A stretch of DNA of 64,000 nt from Castellaniella sp040276065 (GCF_040276065.1 NZ_JBELOI010000005.1:173472-237471), one strand, 5' to 3'; shown: positions 42,217 through 50,811, counted from the stretch's first letter. Notes: generated by a model from the letters alone, not told the origin. Translations and numbers: made by a program.

Positions 42217-42810
42217 ATGAAAAAAACCCTGATGACCTTGGCCGCCTTGTCCGTGGTGACGCTCTCCGGCTGCGTGGCCATTCGCGCGGGCAAGGCGGTG
42301 GCGACACTGATCACCCCCAAGACCGTCATGGATGCGGGCACCGATGTGAAGGCCGATCTGCACGAGCGGGTCTATTTTGCGCAGTTCAAGGAGCACTCCA
42401 TGGGCTTTGGCGACGACCCCGATGCCTGCGTCTACGATACCGTCATGGCGCGCTACGTGCGAAACTGGGATGAGGTGTCCGAGCAAGGTGTCGTGGTTCA
42501 CCAGGCCGACCCGGACAAGCCGATCGGCTATGGACTGATCGCGTATCACGAGCAGTGTCCGGGGCGGCCAGGCCGCGACGTCTTCTTGACGAGTAGCTGG
42601 CACCTGCCTCTGTTCAAGCGCGCCAATGTCATCGAAAAGGGCGATCGGGTCGATGCGTCCGATTACTTTGTTCAGCCTAAGGCCGATCGGCCGAAATGGG
42701 TGCCCGAGGCGATCAAGCTGATCCGTGCCCAGGCGGACAAGAATGCCAAGGCGCAGGAGTTCCTTGCGCATGTCGGGGCGGACGGCATGCCCAAGGCCCT
42801 GCCCAAGTAA
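42217..42810 (+). CDS. Putative lipoprotein of unknown function
   Basis: A 197-residue protein with a lipoprotein signal: MKKTLMTLAALSVVTLSGC, lipobox LSGC with the modified Cys at 19. GAGGAG precedes the ATG. The mature part is hydrophilic with HERVYFAQFKEHSMGFGDDP and FLTSSWHLPLFKRANVIEKG. I do not recognise the family. It is divergent from the autotransporter and convergent with the copper cluster, so it is probably a single-gene unit. Confidence 0.7.
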   Translation: MKKTLMTLAALSVVTLSGCVAIRAGKAVATLITPKTVMDAGTDVKADLHERVYFAQFKEHSMGFGDDPDACVYDTVMARYVRNWDEVSEQGVVVHQADPDKPIGYGLIAYHEQCPGRPGRDVFLTSSWHLPLFKRANVIEKGDRVDASDYFVQPKADRPKWVPEAIKLIRAQADKNAKAQEFLAHVGADGMPKALPK

Positions 42811-42827
42811 ACCCGGCGCGCGCCGTG

Positions 42828-44477
42828 TCAAAGCGCCAGGGCCGCGCGCAGCGTGACGCGGTTGAAATCGTCCACCAGGATGTCGAGGTTCAACTGCCAG
42901 AGCCCCATATCGGGCAGCGCCGGTAATTGCACCCGCCAGGCGCCATCGGGCAGGCGCCGTGCCTCGCGGCGCAGCGGTTCGAGACCGGCGTTGGGGTTGT
43001 CCAGCGTGATGGTCAGGGCTTGCGCGGCCAACGGCCGGCCCTGGAGCGTCGCCAGTTCGATGGTCCATTCGGTTCCATCGGCGGCTCGACGGATCCAGGC
43101 GAATACTTGGTCGTTGGTGAGGGCCAGTGGGCTGTCGGCGCCGGACGTCATGTGCGCGGACGCTGGCGCCACGGCGTCCAGGCTGCGCGGTGGCGGGGTG
43201 AAGCGCCACAGCGACACAATGCCCAGGATCAGGATCGCCAGGACGATTTCGGCCCGGATCGCGTGCGCGAGCCGGCGCGCGGCGCGGATGTCGCCGGCCA
43301 GGGCGGGCGCGGTCAGGCGCCAGCGGTTGTCCGCCGCCAGGGCCAGCAGGACGAAGACCAGGGCAAGCTTGGCCGACAGCACCTGGCCGTAGGACGTTTG
43401 CCATAGGTCCGCCGGCTGGTCGAGTTGCAGGAGCGCGAGCGTCAGCCCGCTGAGGGCGAGGATCGCCACCGCCGACGAGATCCACCGTGAAAACCGTGAG
43501 AGGGCTGGCAGTCTGGCCAGCGTCACCGGGCCAGCGCTCGCCGCCGCGGTATTCGGGCGATCAGCCGGGCCCTGTACGCCGGCGGCTGCGAGATGCCGGT
43601 GCAGCCTTCGCGCCAGCGGCACCAGCGCGCCCAGCCAGGCGGCGGCTGCCATTACATGCAGGGCAATGGCGGGCCGGGACAGCCACTGGGGCGGGGCGGT
43701 ACCGGCGTGGCCGCTGTTGGCGACCGCGAGGCCCAGCAGGATCAGGCTGCCCGCTGCCGACAGCCGCAGGATCAGTGTCCGGTCGGTGTCCTGTGCGCGA
43801 TAGGCCGCGGCCAAGGCCAGCGCGGCAAAGCCTAGCGTGCCGGCATAGGGGGTGGCCAGGGCGGCGCGCCAGGTATCGGCCTCGGTCAGGGCACTCCAGG
43901 GGGCGTCGAGCAGATCCAGGCCTTGCAAGGCCAGGTCGATGAACAGGGCGGCCAGGCCGATCCTGATCGCCCGCCGTGCCCAGTCCTCGCGGGTTGGCGG
44001 TGCGGTGGCGCGAAACACGGCTGCTCCGCAAGCCGCGAGCAGGCACACGAAAGCCAGCAGGCGGCCCGCCCAGATCGCGACATCGCGCCAGGCCTGCGCC
44101 GTGCCGAGAGGGGAGGCCGCGGCCGCGGTCGGCGCGCCGACGGCGAAATCCAGTGTACCGCCGACAGGGTGGCCATCTGCGGAGGAGGCGCGCCAGGTCA
44201 GCAGGTAGGTGCCCGGCGCGGCGGCGGGCGGCAGGGTAATGCGCACGCGGCTGCCCTCGCTTTGCGCGGGGCCCAGGGTGAGGGGCTTGCCGTCCGGGCC
44301 GAGCAGGGAGAGCGCGCTGATGCCGACCGGCTCGCTGAACTCGAGCCACATTGTCGCCGGCGCGTGGTCCAAGACGGTACCGGCCGCCGGCTCTGCGGCG
44401 ACCAGGACGGCGTGCCCGAAGACGGCCTGCGACCAGGCCGCCAGGCATAGCAGCAGCAGGGCGCCTAGGGTCTTCAA
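42828..44477 (-). CDS. CopC-CopD fusion, copper resistance/uptake membrane protein
   Basis: About 549 residues. After a signal the CopC domain starts GHAVLVAAEP, with His at the mature N-terminus, a copper ligand in the family, and runs to about residue 120 (SADGHPVGGTLDFAVG). A CopD-like domain with about eight membrane spans follows (145-440), then a periplasmic tail (450-549). I chose TTG 44477, overlapping the stop of the YcnI-like gene (TTGA); the upstream frame is inside that gene. CopC/CopD proteins bind periplasmic copper and move it across the inner membrane. Confidence 0.87.
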   Translation of the reverse strand: MKTLGALLLLCLAAWSQAVFGHAVLVAAEPAAGTVLDHAPATMWLEFSEPVGISALSLLGPDGKPLTLGPAQSEGSRVRITLPPAAAPGTYLLTWRASSADGHPVGGTLDFAVGAPTAAAASPLGTAQAWRDVAIWAGRLLAFVCLLAACGAAVFRATAPPTREDWARRAIRIGLAALFIDLALQGLDLLDAPWSALTEADTWRAALATPYAGTLGFAALALAAAYRAQDTDRTLILRLSAAGSLILLGLAVANSGHAGTAPPQWLSRPAIALHVMAAAAWLGALVPLARRLHRHLAAAGVQGPADRPNTAAASAGPVTLARLPALSRFSRWISSAVAILALSGLTLALLQLDQPADLWQTSYGQVLSAKLALVFVLLALAADNRWRLTAPALAGDIRAARRLAHAIRAEIVLAILILGIVSLWRFTPPPRSLDAVAPASAHMTSGADSPLALTNDQVFAWIRRAADGTEWTIELATLQGRPLAAQALTITLDNPNAGLEPLRREARRLPDGAWRVQLPALPDMGLWQLNLDILVDDFNRVTLRAALAL

Positions 44478-45016
44478 TGGCTGTGTCCGTGCGCGGATGC
44501 CTTGCCGGGTGCCAGGAGCTTGACTCCGGGCGCCGGGCCGTCGACGCCGTCCTTGCCCGAGGTGTCGATCCAGCGGTCGGTGCCTTGCTTGCATTCCTGG
44601 ACGACCGGGAAGTACAACGTGTCGCCGGGTTTCAGCGAGGAGGATAGCGAGACGCGGAATACGAACTCGTCATAGTAGGCGTCGGGCAGGTCGCCGCTCC
44701 AGGCGATCTCGCGCACGCCCGAGGTGATCGTGGCGTCGTGCAGTGTTTCAGGTTTTGCATAGTCGCCCTGCACCAGATCGAGCGTCCAGCCTGGTTTGGG
44801 TTGCGGTTTTACGGCCACGGCGCCGTCCGGCATGCGGATGCGGATGCGCGTCGTATCGGAACCTTGGCAGCCATGGGGCACGCGCAGCACGGCCTTGTAG
44901 CTGCTCCCGATGACGGCGCTGGAGGTTTCGAAAGTGATGTGGGCACCGGCCGGCGCCGCGAGGGCGAGGCCGAGGGCCAGCGCCGCGATGCCGATCGTCG
45001 GCTTTATGAGCTTCAT
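44474..45016 (-). CDS. YcnI-like DUF1775 protein, periplasmic copper handling
   Basis: A 180-residue exported protein. ATG 45016 (MKLIKPTIGI) has AAGGACA upstream; the signal ends PAGAH, so the mature protein begins with His followed by ITFETSSA, as in the DUF1775 domain that binds Cu(II) through an N-terminal His brace. VPHGCQGSDTTRI and FPVVQECKQGTDRWID are typical of the domain. The tail is His-rich (SAHGHSH). Coupled by overlap with the CopC-CopD fusion. Confidence 0.87.
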   Translation of the reverse strand: MKLIKPTIGIAALALGLALAAPAGAHITFETSSAVIGSSYKAVLRVPHGCQGSDTTRIRIRMPDGAVAVKPQPKPGWTLDLVQGDYAKPETLHDATITSGVREIAWSGDLPDAYYDEFVFRVSLSSSLKPGDTLYFPVVQECKQGTDRWIDTSGKDGVDGPAPGVKLLAPGKASAHGHSH

Positions 45017-45116
45017 GGAATGTCCTTTGCAATGGGAGGGTGAGCGCAAGCCGCGCACTCAAGAGATGCGTGACGCGGGCCGCGCGTTTCAGGGGGGAAC
45101 GCGCGGCGCATCGAAC

Positions 45117-45518
45117 TCATGGATGGGGCGGCGGGGCGCGCGGCCCCAGGGGGGCGCCGCGTTCGCGAAAGACATGTGCAATGAAGGTTTCAGCGATCCT
45201 CGGCAGGGCCTGCGCCACAGCCGCCAATGGCCCCAGAGCGGTGAAAGTGGTCAAGGGCGAACCCGACGCGTGGTGCGCCAGCAGGCATAATGCGCAGTCG
45301 TGGCCAGCGGGGCCGCGTGCCGGAATGGGCGCGCTGCCCGGACCTGAAGGATCGTGGGCGGTGCAGATCGACAGCGTCAGCATGCTCTGCGCCCGGGCGC
45401 CGGGGTCGGGCATATAGCCTTCCGGCACCAGGGCTCGCAACATCAGGGCGAGGCACAGCATCCAGGCCCACGTCCATGAGGCGGGGTGCCACGCGGGGGA
45501 TTGGGCCGACGATGTCAT
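45117..45518 (-). CDS. DUF2946-type small exported protein, copper cluster
   Basis: About 133 residues from ATG 45518 (MTSSAQSP); ATG 45542 is also in frame. A hydrophobic segment WTWAWMLCLALMLRALVPEG YMP is typical of DUF2946, followed by a low-complexity part with the pair CALCLLAHH, a possible metal site. DUF2946 genes are commonly near copper transport genes, as here, 100 bases before the YcnI-like gene on the same strand. Precise role unknown. Confidence 0.72.
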   Translation of the reverse strand: MTSSAQSPAWHPASWTWAWMLCLALMLRALVPEGYMPDPGARAQSMLTLSICTAHDPSGPGSAPIPARGPAGHDCALCLLAHHASGSPLTTFTALGPLAAVAQALPRIAETFIAHVFRERGAPLGPRAPPPHP

Positions 45519-45605
45519 GCGGGCAGTATAGAACGGAAACATCCGGGCTTCCCGGTCGTCGGCTTGCGCGCCATCAAGCGGGCGGCAAATTTTCTTGTCC
45601 CGCTT

Positions 45606-45618
45606 GTTGTATGACAAC
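45606..45618. promoter_or_regulatory. Palindromic operator candidate, upstream copy
   Basis: GTTGTATGACAAC is a perfect inverted repeat (GTTGT-ATG-ACAAC), a form common for GntR/FCD repressors. A related site lies at 45729-45741, at the start of the transcript of the uronate dehydrogenase-lactonase gene. The regulator is not in the neighbourhood. Confidence 0.45.
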
Positions 45619-45689
45619 TAAAATAGTACCGTTTCGAAGGCGAGGCATCCGGTGATCTGCCTTTGATCTGTAGTAAAAATAAGCCTCCA

Positions 45690-45719
45690 TTGACAAAGGA
45701 CGCACCAGGCGGGAATAAT
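45690..45719 (+). promoter_or_regulatory. Sigma70 promoter of the uronate dehydrogenase-lactonase gene
   Basis: TTGACA (45690-45695) and AATAAT (45714-45719) are separated by 18 bases, a near-consensus promoter. Transcription would start near 45726, about 34 bases before the ATG, and the second palindrome (45729-45741) would cover the start point. Confidence 0.65.
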
Positions 45720-45728
45720 CACCGGCCA

Positions 45729-45741
45729 GTCATACGATAAC
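45729..45741. promoter_or_regulatory. Palindromic operator candidate at the transcription start
   Basis: GTCATACGATAAC has the same plan (GTYAT-N3-ATAAC) as the perfect palindrome at 45606-45618, with one arm mismatch. Its position just downstream of the -10 box is right for repression. The two sites are 123 bases apart centre to centre, so looping is possible. Confidence 0.4.
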
Positions 45742-45759
45742 TTACCTTTTCATTTTTCC

Positions 45760-47499
45760 ATGACGCATCCCTCTGCTTCCCACCCTCCCTTCGAGCGACT
45801 CCTGCTGACCGGCGCGGCCGGTGGCTTGGGCAAGGTTCTGCGCGAATCCCTGAGACCCTGCGCACGGATCCTGCGGCTGTCCGATGTGGCGCCGATGACG
45901 CCGGCGCAGGGGCCACACGAGGAGGTCGTGCCGTGTGATCTGACGGACAAGGATGCCGTCGATGCCTTGCTCGAGGGTGTGGACGCCGTGGTCCATCTGG
46001 GCGGGATTTCAGTCGAACGGCCCTTCGAGGAAATCATCGAGGCGAACTTCCGGGGCACCTACCATCTCTATGAGGCGGTTCGCCGTCATGGCGCCCATCG
46101 AGTGGTTTTCGCCAGCTCCAACCATGTCATCGGCTTTCACAAGCAGGGCGAGCACCTCGATAACGCCTCGCTTCGCCGGCCCGATGGCTATTACGGCTTG
46201 TCGAAGTCCTTTGGCGAGGATCTGGCCAGCTTTTATCATGACCGCTACGGCATCGAGACCGTCAGCGTCCGGATCGGCTCGTCCTTCCCGCAACCGCGCA
46301 ATCGGCGCATGCTGCACACTTGGTTGAGCTACCGTGATCTGGCCGAACTGGTGCGCCGTGGCTTATTCACTCCAGGCGTTGGCCACACGGTGGTCTACGG
46401 TATGTCGGACAATCGGGATGTCTGGTGGGACAACCACGGCGCGGCGATCCTCGGCTATGCGGCGCGCGACAGCTCCGAGCCCTTTCGTGCCGAGATCGAG
46501 GCCCAACCCGCGCCGGCCGTCGACGATCCGGATGTCGTCTACCAGGGCGGCGCCTTCACCGCCGCCGGCCCCTTCGAGCACCAACCCGCGGTGCGCCGTC
46601 CGACGCGTTCGGCAGGCGATGCCGAGCTGGTGCTGCACGTGCGCAACGAGATTGGCGAGAGCCCGGTGTGGCTTGCCGGCGAGCAGGCCCTGTATTGGGT
46701 CGACATTCCGGCCGGCGCGCTGCACCGCTGGCGTCCCTCGGACCAGCAGCACACGAGTTGGCGCGCCGGCCAGTCATTGGCCTGCATTGCGCCCTTGCCC
46801 GATGGCGCCTGGGTGGGCGCGATGGAGGACGGGGTCTACCGCCTGACGCCAGGCGCCGGCCAGGCGCTGGGGGCCGAGCGGCTTGCCGACGTGGAGCATG
46901 CGCGCGCCGCCATGCGCTTCAACGATGGGCGCTGCGACCGCCAAGGGCGGTTCTGGGTCGGCTCGATGTTCACCGACATGTCGCAGGCCGCCGCCATCGG
47001 GGCTTTGTACCGCATGACCGGGCGTGGAGCGGACTTGCGGCTGACGCGCATCGTCGGCGATCTGGTCGTCCCCAACGGCATGGCGTTCAGCCCGGACGGG
47101 CGCACCTTGTATCTGTCGGATTCTCATCCGACCCGGCAGAGGGTCTGGGCGTATGACTACGACATCGAGGCGGGCATGCCACGCGGCAGGCGCCTGTTCA
47201 TCGAGTCCCTGCCGGGCGGGCGGCCCGACGGGGCGGCGGTCGACGCCGATGGCGGCTATTGGATCTGCGGCAATGACGCCGGCCTGGTGTATCGCTATAC
47301 GCCCGATGGGCGCCTGGACCGCAGCCTGCGGGTACCGGTCCCCAAGCCCGCCATGTGCGCGTTCGGCGGACCGGGGCTGGACACCTTGTTCGTGACCACG
47401 AGCCGGCCAGCCGGCGCCGCGCCGCACGCCTTGGACGGCGCCGTGTTCGCGCTGCGCCCGGGGGTGTGCGGGCTCGAGGAACCGTCTTATGTAGGGTGA
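45760..47499 (+). CDS. Fused uronate dehydrogenase and SMP-30 family lactonase
   Basis: A 579-residue bifunctional protein. Residues 10-272 match uronate dehydrogenase closely: LLLTGAAGGLGKV, VHLGGISVERPFEE, VFASSNH, catalytic Y145-x3-K149 and the WWDN segment. Residues 286-575 are an SMP-30/gluconolactonase beta-propeller with metal ligands at the expected spacing: E300 in GESPVW, N439 in VVPNGMAFSPDG and D490 in GGRPDGAAVDADG. The first domain oxidises glucuronate or galacturonate to an aldarolactone and the second should open that lactone, so the product is handed over within one chain. There is no Shine-Dalgarno before the ATG. The linker, about 273-285, is short. Confidence 0.92.
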   Translation: MTHPSASHPPFERLLLTGAAGGLGKVLRESLRPCARILRLSDVAPMTPAQGPHEEVVPCDLTDKDAVDALLEGVDAVVHLGGISVERPFEEIIEANFRGTYHLYEAVRRHGAHRVVFASSNHVIGFHKQGEHLDNASLRRPDGYYGLSKSFGEDLASFYHDRYGIETVSVRIGSSFPQPRNRRMLHTWLSYRDLAELVRRGLFTPGVGHTVVYGMSDNRDVWWDNHGAAILGYAARDSSEPFRAEIEAQPAPAVDDPDVVYQGGAFTAAGPFEHQPAVRRPTRSAGDAELVLHVRNEIGESPVWLAGEQALYWVDIPAGALHRWRPSDQQHTSWRAGQSLACIAPLPDGAWVGAMEDGVYRLTPGAGQALGAERLADVEHARAAMRFNDGRCDRQGRFWVGSMFTDMSQAAAIGALYRMTGRGADLRLTRIVGDLVVPNGMAFSPDGRTLYLSDSHPTRQRVWAYDYDIEAGMPRGRRLFIESLPGGRPDGAAVDADGGYWICGNDAGLVYRYTPDGRLDRSLRVPVPKPAMCAFGGPGLDTLFVTTSRPAGAAPHALDGAVFALRPGVCGLEEPSYVG

Positions 47500-47766
47500 G
47501 GGCGGTCCACAGGGACCTTCCAAGGCGGGGCATCTCCCCCACCTCGCGGCTTGCATGCCGCTCGGATTCGACCGGCACACAAAGGTCCACAGGGACCTTT
47601 CAAGGTGGGGCATCTCCCCCACCTCGCGGCTTGCATGCCGCTCGGATTCGACCGGCACACAAAGGTCCACAGGGACCTTCCAAGGTGGGGCATCTCCCCC
47701 ACCTCGCGGCTTGCATGCCGCTCGGATTCGACCGGCACACAAAGGTCCACAGGGACCTTCCAAGGT

Positions 47767-47865
47767 NNNNNNNNNNNNNNNNNNNNNNNNNNNNNNNNNN
47801 NNNNNNNNNNNNNNNNNNNNNNNNNNNNNNNNNNNNNNNNNNNNNNNNNNNNNNNNNNNNNNNNN
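47767..47865. other. Assembly gap of 99 Ns inside the repeat array
   Basis: Unit starts on either side (47744 and 47927) differ by 183 bases, which is 2 x 80 + 23. The gap length is therefore not compatible with whole 80-bp units and is a placeholder; the true number of units is unknown. Confidence 0.95.
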
Positions 47866-47913
47866 AGGTGGGGCATCTCCCCCACCTCGCGGCTTGCATG
47901 CCGCTCGGATTCG

Positions 47914-47953
47914 ACCGGCACACAAAGGTCCACAGGGACCTTTGTGTGTCCGG
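47914..47953. terminator. Long hairpin downstream of ppc, edge of the repeat array
   Basis: CACACAAAGGTCC (47919-47931) pairs perfectly with GGACCTTTGTGTG (47936-47948), and with a one-base bulge the stem extends through ACCGG/CCGGT. It overlaps the ppc stop codon at 47956-47958 by adjacency and is the last hairpin of the array, longer than those inside it. A terminator for ppc and perhaps for the opposite strand, although no long T-run follows. Confidence 0.6.
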
Positions 47954-47955
47954 TC

Positions 47956-50811
47956 TCATCCCGAATTTCGCAGGCCGGCGGCTATGCCGTTGATGGTCAT
48001 GTGGATGGCGCGCTGGCTGCGGGTTTCCTCTTCGTCGCCTCGGCGTGCCGCGTTTTGTCCGGCGCGATGGCGGCGCAGCAGCTCGACCTGGAGGCGGTTG
48101 AGGGGGTCGATGTAGGCAAAGCGCTCGCTGAGCGCGGCGGACAATTGTTCGTCGCGGGCCAGCAGCTCATGCCCAGCCGCCGCGCGGAAGGCCTCGAGCG
48201 CGGCGTGGTACTCGGCTTCGATGCGGCCGAAGATCCGCTTGCGCAGCGCCTTGTCAGGCACCAGATCGGCGTAGGCGCGGCCAATGGCGAGGTCGGTCTT
48301 GGCCAGGACCTGCTCCATGTTCGACAGCAGGGTGCGAAAGAACGGCCAGTCTCGTGCCATGGCCCGCAGGGTGTCCAGGCGCGCCTCGGGCGTGGCCGCG
48401 GCGTCGGGCCCCCCCTCTCGCAGATAACGGCCCATGGCCGCGCCCATGCCAAACCAGCCCGGCAGCGGGAGGCGGCACTGGGCCCAGGAAAATCCCCAGG
48501 GAATGGCACGCAGGTCCTCGATGCGCTGACTGGCTTTGCGCGCAGCCGGGCGCGAGCCGATGTTCAGGCCGGCGATCTCGCGGATCGGGGTGGATTCAAA
48601 GAAATAGTCTGTGAAGCCCTCGGTGCCGTACACCAGGTCGCGGTAGGCTTCTTGCGCAACCTGTGACATCCACTCCATGGCCTGGCCATATCGGGCCATA
48701 TTGTCGTCCTCGGTGCGCGCCGCGGGATGCTGGGGCGCCAGACTGGCCTCGAGAGTGGCCGCAACGAACAGCTCGAGGTGCCAGCGGCCGACCTCCGCAT
48801 CCTTGTAGCGCCCCTGGATGATCTCGCCCTGCTCGGTGAGCCGGATCTGGCCGTTGACCGTGCCGGGAGGCTGGGCCAGGATGGCCTCGAAGCTGGAGCC
48901 GCCGCCACGGCCCACCGAGCCTCCGCGGCCATGAAACAGGCGCAGGCGGGTGCGGTGTTTTTTAAAGACCTCGACGAGCTGGCGCTCGGCGCGGTACAGG
49001 GACCAGTTCGACGTCAGGTAACCGCCGTCCTTGTTGCTGTCGGAATAGCCCAGCATGACCTCCTGGATGCCGTCCTGCGCGTGACGCACACGGGCGGCCA
49101 CTTCGGGCAGCGAAAGCCATCGGTCCATGATGTCCGGGCCGCGCTCGAGGTCGGGGATGGTCTCGAACAGTGGCACCACCATGAGACCGGCGCGTGGTGG
49201 GGATTCGCCGACCGTTGGGGCGATCAGGCCAGTCTCCTGCTGCAGCACCAGGACCTCGAGCAAGTCGCTGAGGGTCTCGGTGTGCGACACGATGCTCTGG
49301 CGGATGGCGCCCTCGCCAAAGCGTTCGCGGCATGAGGCGGCCGTTCGCAGAATGGCCAATTCCTTACGGGTCTCGGCCGAGTACTCAAGCCAGGGTGAGA
49401 CCATGGGGCGCGGCTCGCGCAGTTCCTGGCGCAGCACGCGCACCCGGTCGGCCTCGGACAGGCGGGCGTAGCGCACCGGCTTGCCCTCGAGGGTGACCTT
49501 GGCTTGGCGCATCAGTTCGTCGAGCACCCGTTCGTGCACGTCCGAGCTCTGGCGCAGGTCCACGGTCGCCAGGTGGAAGCCGAAGATCTCGGTCGCCTGG
49601 ATCAGGTGCGTCAGGCGCAGCCGGGCGATCGATGCGCCGTGGTGCGCATCCAGCGAACCGGCGATGGCGCGCAGGTCCGCGCCGAACTCGGACACCGAGG
49701 CGTAGGCCGGGGCCTCGTAGGTATTGCGCCGCGCCAGCCGGCGGCCGGTCAGGGCCTGGGCCGTCGCCGCCAGGCGCGCATAGAGGTGGATGCAGGCGCG
49801 GCGGTAGGGTTCGTCGAGGCGGTGCGGTGATGGATCCTGGCTGCGCGCCGCGAGCTCGGCAAGCTCGGGCGTGACGCGTGCCAGCGATTGCGACATGGAC
49901 AGCTCGGCGCCCAGCGCCTGCATCTCGGTGAGGTAGTGGCGCAGGACGTGCGCGCATTGGCGCAGCACGGCCTGCTCGAGGGTGGCGGCGTTCACGTTCG
50001 GGTTGCCGTCGCGATCGCCGCCGATCCAGCTTCCCATGGAGGCGAACGGCGGCAGCGGCGCGTCGTCCGCGTCGAACGGCGAGCGCGCGGGCTTGGCCAG
50101 CAGCGCGGCCATGTCCAGATGGAGCTGCGGCAGGATGCTGAAGAACGTGCTGGTGTAGTAGCTCAAGGCGTTGTCGATCTCGTCGAGGACCGTGAGTTTT
50201 TGCTGGCGCAGCATGCGTGTTTGCCACAGCGCGGCGACCAGGCCCGAGAGCTGCCGATGCAGGCGCACCGATTCCGATGTGCTCAGGGTGCCGTCCATCT
50301 GTCGCAGGCAGTGCGCAATCGCCTGATGCAGGTCCAGCGTGCTCTTTCTCTGGACCTCGGTCGGGTGCGCCGTCAGAACGGGCGAGATGCAGGCCGCGGC
50401 CAGGTAGCGGCGGATGCGCGGGCCGGTGTGGCCGCGCGCCCGCAGCAGGCCGATCGCGTGCTCGAGGCTGCCCGCGGCGGGCTTGTCGTCGGCCAGCAGT
50501 TGCTGGCGTTGGCGGCGAGTCTGGTCGCGGTCCTCGGCAATATTCGAGAGGTGCAGGAAATAGCTGAAGGCGCGCGCCACCAGGTTGGATTCGCCATCGG
50601 CCAGGCGGCGGATCTGGCGCTCGAGCAGGCGGCTGTCGCGCGCCTCACCCTCGCGGCGGAACTTGACCGCCGTGCGGCGTAGTTTCTCGATGACGTCGTA
50701 GACCGGCCGGCCCTCGCACTCGCGCACCACCTCGCCCAAGGTCCTGCCCAGCAGCCGGATGTCCTTGCGTAGCGGCGAGGCGGGTTCATGTGATGCGGCG
50801 GCTGGTTTCAC
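47956..50811 (-). CDS. ppc: Phosphoenolpyruvate carboxylase
   Basis: A 951-residue cytoplasmic enzyme that makes oxaloacetate from PEP and bicarbonate. Visible motifs: VLTAHPTEVQRKS with catalytic H149, SWIGGDRDGNP, GYSDSNKDGGYLTSNW, FHGRGGSVGRGGGSS and the C-terminal MTINGIAAGLRNSG typical of the family. Length is normal for proteobacterial PEPC, slightly extended at the N-terminus. The start is GTG 50811 with GGAG upstream. It is divergent from ilvD; its 3' end reaches the tandem array. Confidence 0.96.
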   Translation of the reverse strand: MKPAAASHEPASPLRKDIRLLGRTLGEVVRECEGRPVYDVIEKLRRTAVKFRREGEARDSRLLERQIRRLADGESNLVARAFSYFLHLSNIAEDRDQTRRQRQQLLADDKPAAGSLEHAIGLLRARGHTGPRIRRYLAAACISPVLTAHPTEVQRKSTLDLHQAIAHCLRQMDGTLSTSESVRLHRQLSGLVAALWQTRMLRQQKLTVLDEIDNALSYYTSTFFSILPQLHLDMAALLAKPARSPFDADDAPLPPFASMGSWIGGDRDGNPNVNAATLEQAVLRQCAHVLRHYLTEMQALGAELSMSQSLARVTPELAELAARSQDPSPHRLDEPYRRACIHLYARLAATAQALTGRRLARRNTYEAPAYASVSEFGADLRAIAGSLDAHHGASIARLRLTHLIQATEIFGFHLATVDLRQSSDVHERVLDELMRQAKVTLEGKPVRYARLSEADRVRVLRQELREPRPMVSPWLEYSAETRKELAILRTAASCRERFGEGAIRQSIVSHTETLSDLLEVLVLQQETGLIAPTVGESPPRAGLMVVPLFETIPDLERGPDIMDRWLSLPEVAARVRHAQDGIQEVMLGYSDSNKDGGYLTSNWSLYRAERQLVEVFKKHRTRLRLFHGRGGSVGRGGGSSFEAILAQPPGTVNGQIRLTEQGEIIQGRYKDAEVGRWHLELFVAATLEASLAPQHPAARTEDDNMARYGQAMEWMSQVAQEAYRDLVYGTEGFTDYFFESTPIREIAGLNIGSRPAARKASQRIEDLRAIPWGFSWAQCRLPLPGWFGMGAAMGRYLREGGPDAAATPEARLDTLRAMARDWPFFRTLLSNMEQVLAKTDLAIGRAYADLVPDKALRKRIFGRIEAEYHAALEAFRAAAGHELLARDEQLSAALSERFAYIDPLNRLQVELLRRHRAGQNAARRGDEEETRSQRAIHMTINGIAAGLRNSG

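Larger units (their letters stand above)
47504..47953. repeat. 80-bp tandem repeat array between convergent genes, with assembly gap
   Basis: Units start at 47504, 47584, 47664 and 47744 and repeat exactly every 80 bases with very few changes; at least one more unit lies after the N run. Each unit holds two hairpins, AAGGTCC-ACAG-GGACCTT and GGTGGGG-CATCT-CCCCACC, the second perfect apart from unit 1 (GGCGGGG). The unit has no stop codon in any of six frames, so long spurious reading frames cross it. No spacers exist, so it is not CRISPR. It fills the 456 bases between the dehydrogenase-lactonase and ppc genes, where it could act as a bidirectional terminator or variable-number repeat. Confidence 0.92.

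Noticed and set aside
47504..47953. CRISPR array
   Set aside because: The repeats are contiguous 80-bp units without spacers, and no cas genes are near.
47355..48666. Several long overlapping reading frames on both strands across the repeat array, including the Ns
   Set aside because: The 80-bp unit has no stop codon in any frame and 80 is not a multiple of three, so all frames stay open by chance of the repeat; no start signal or codon bias supports them.
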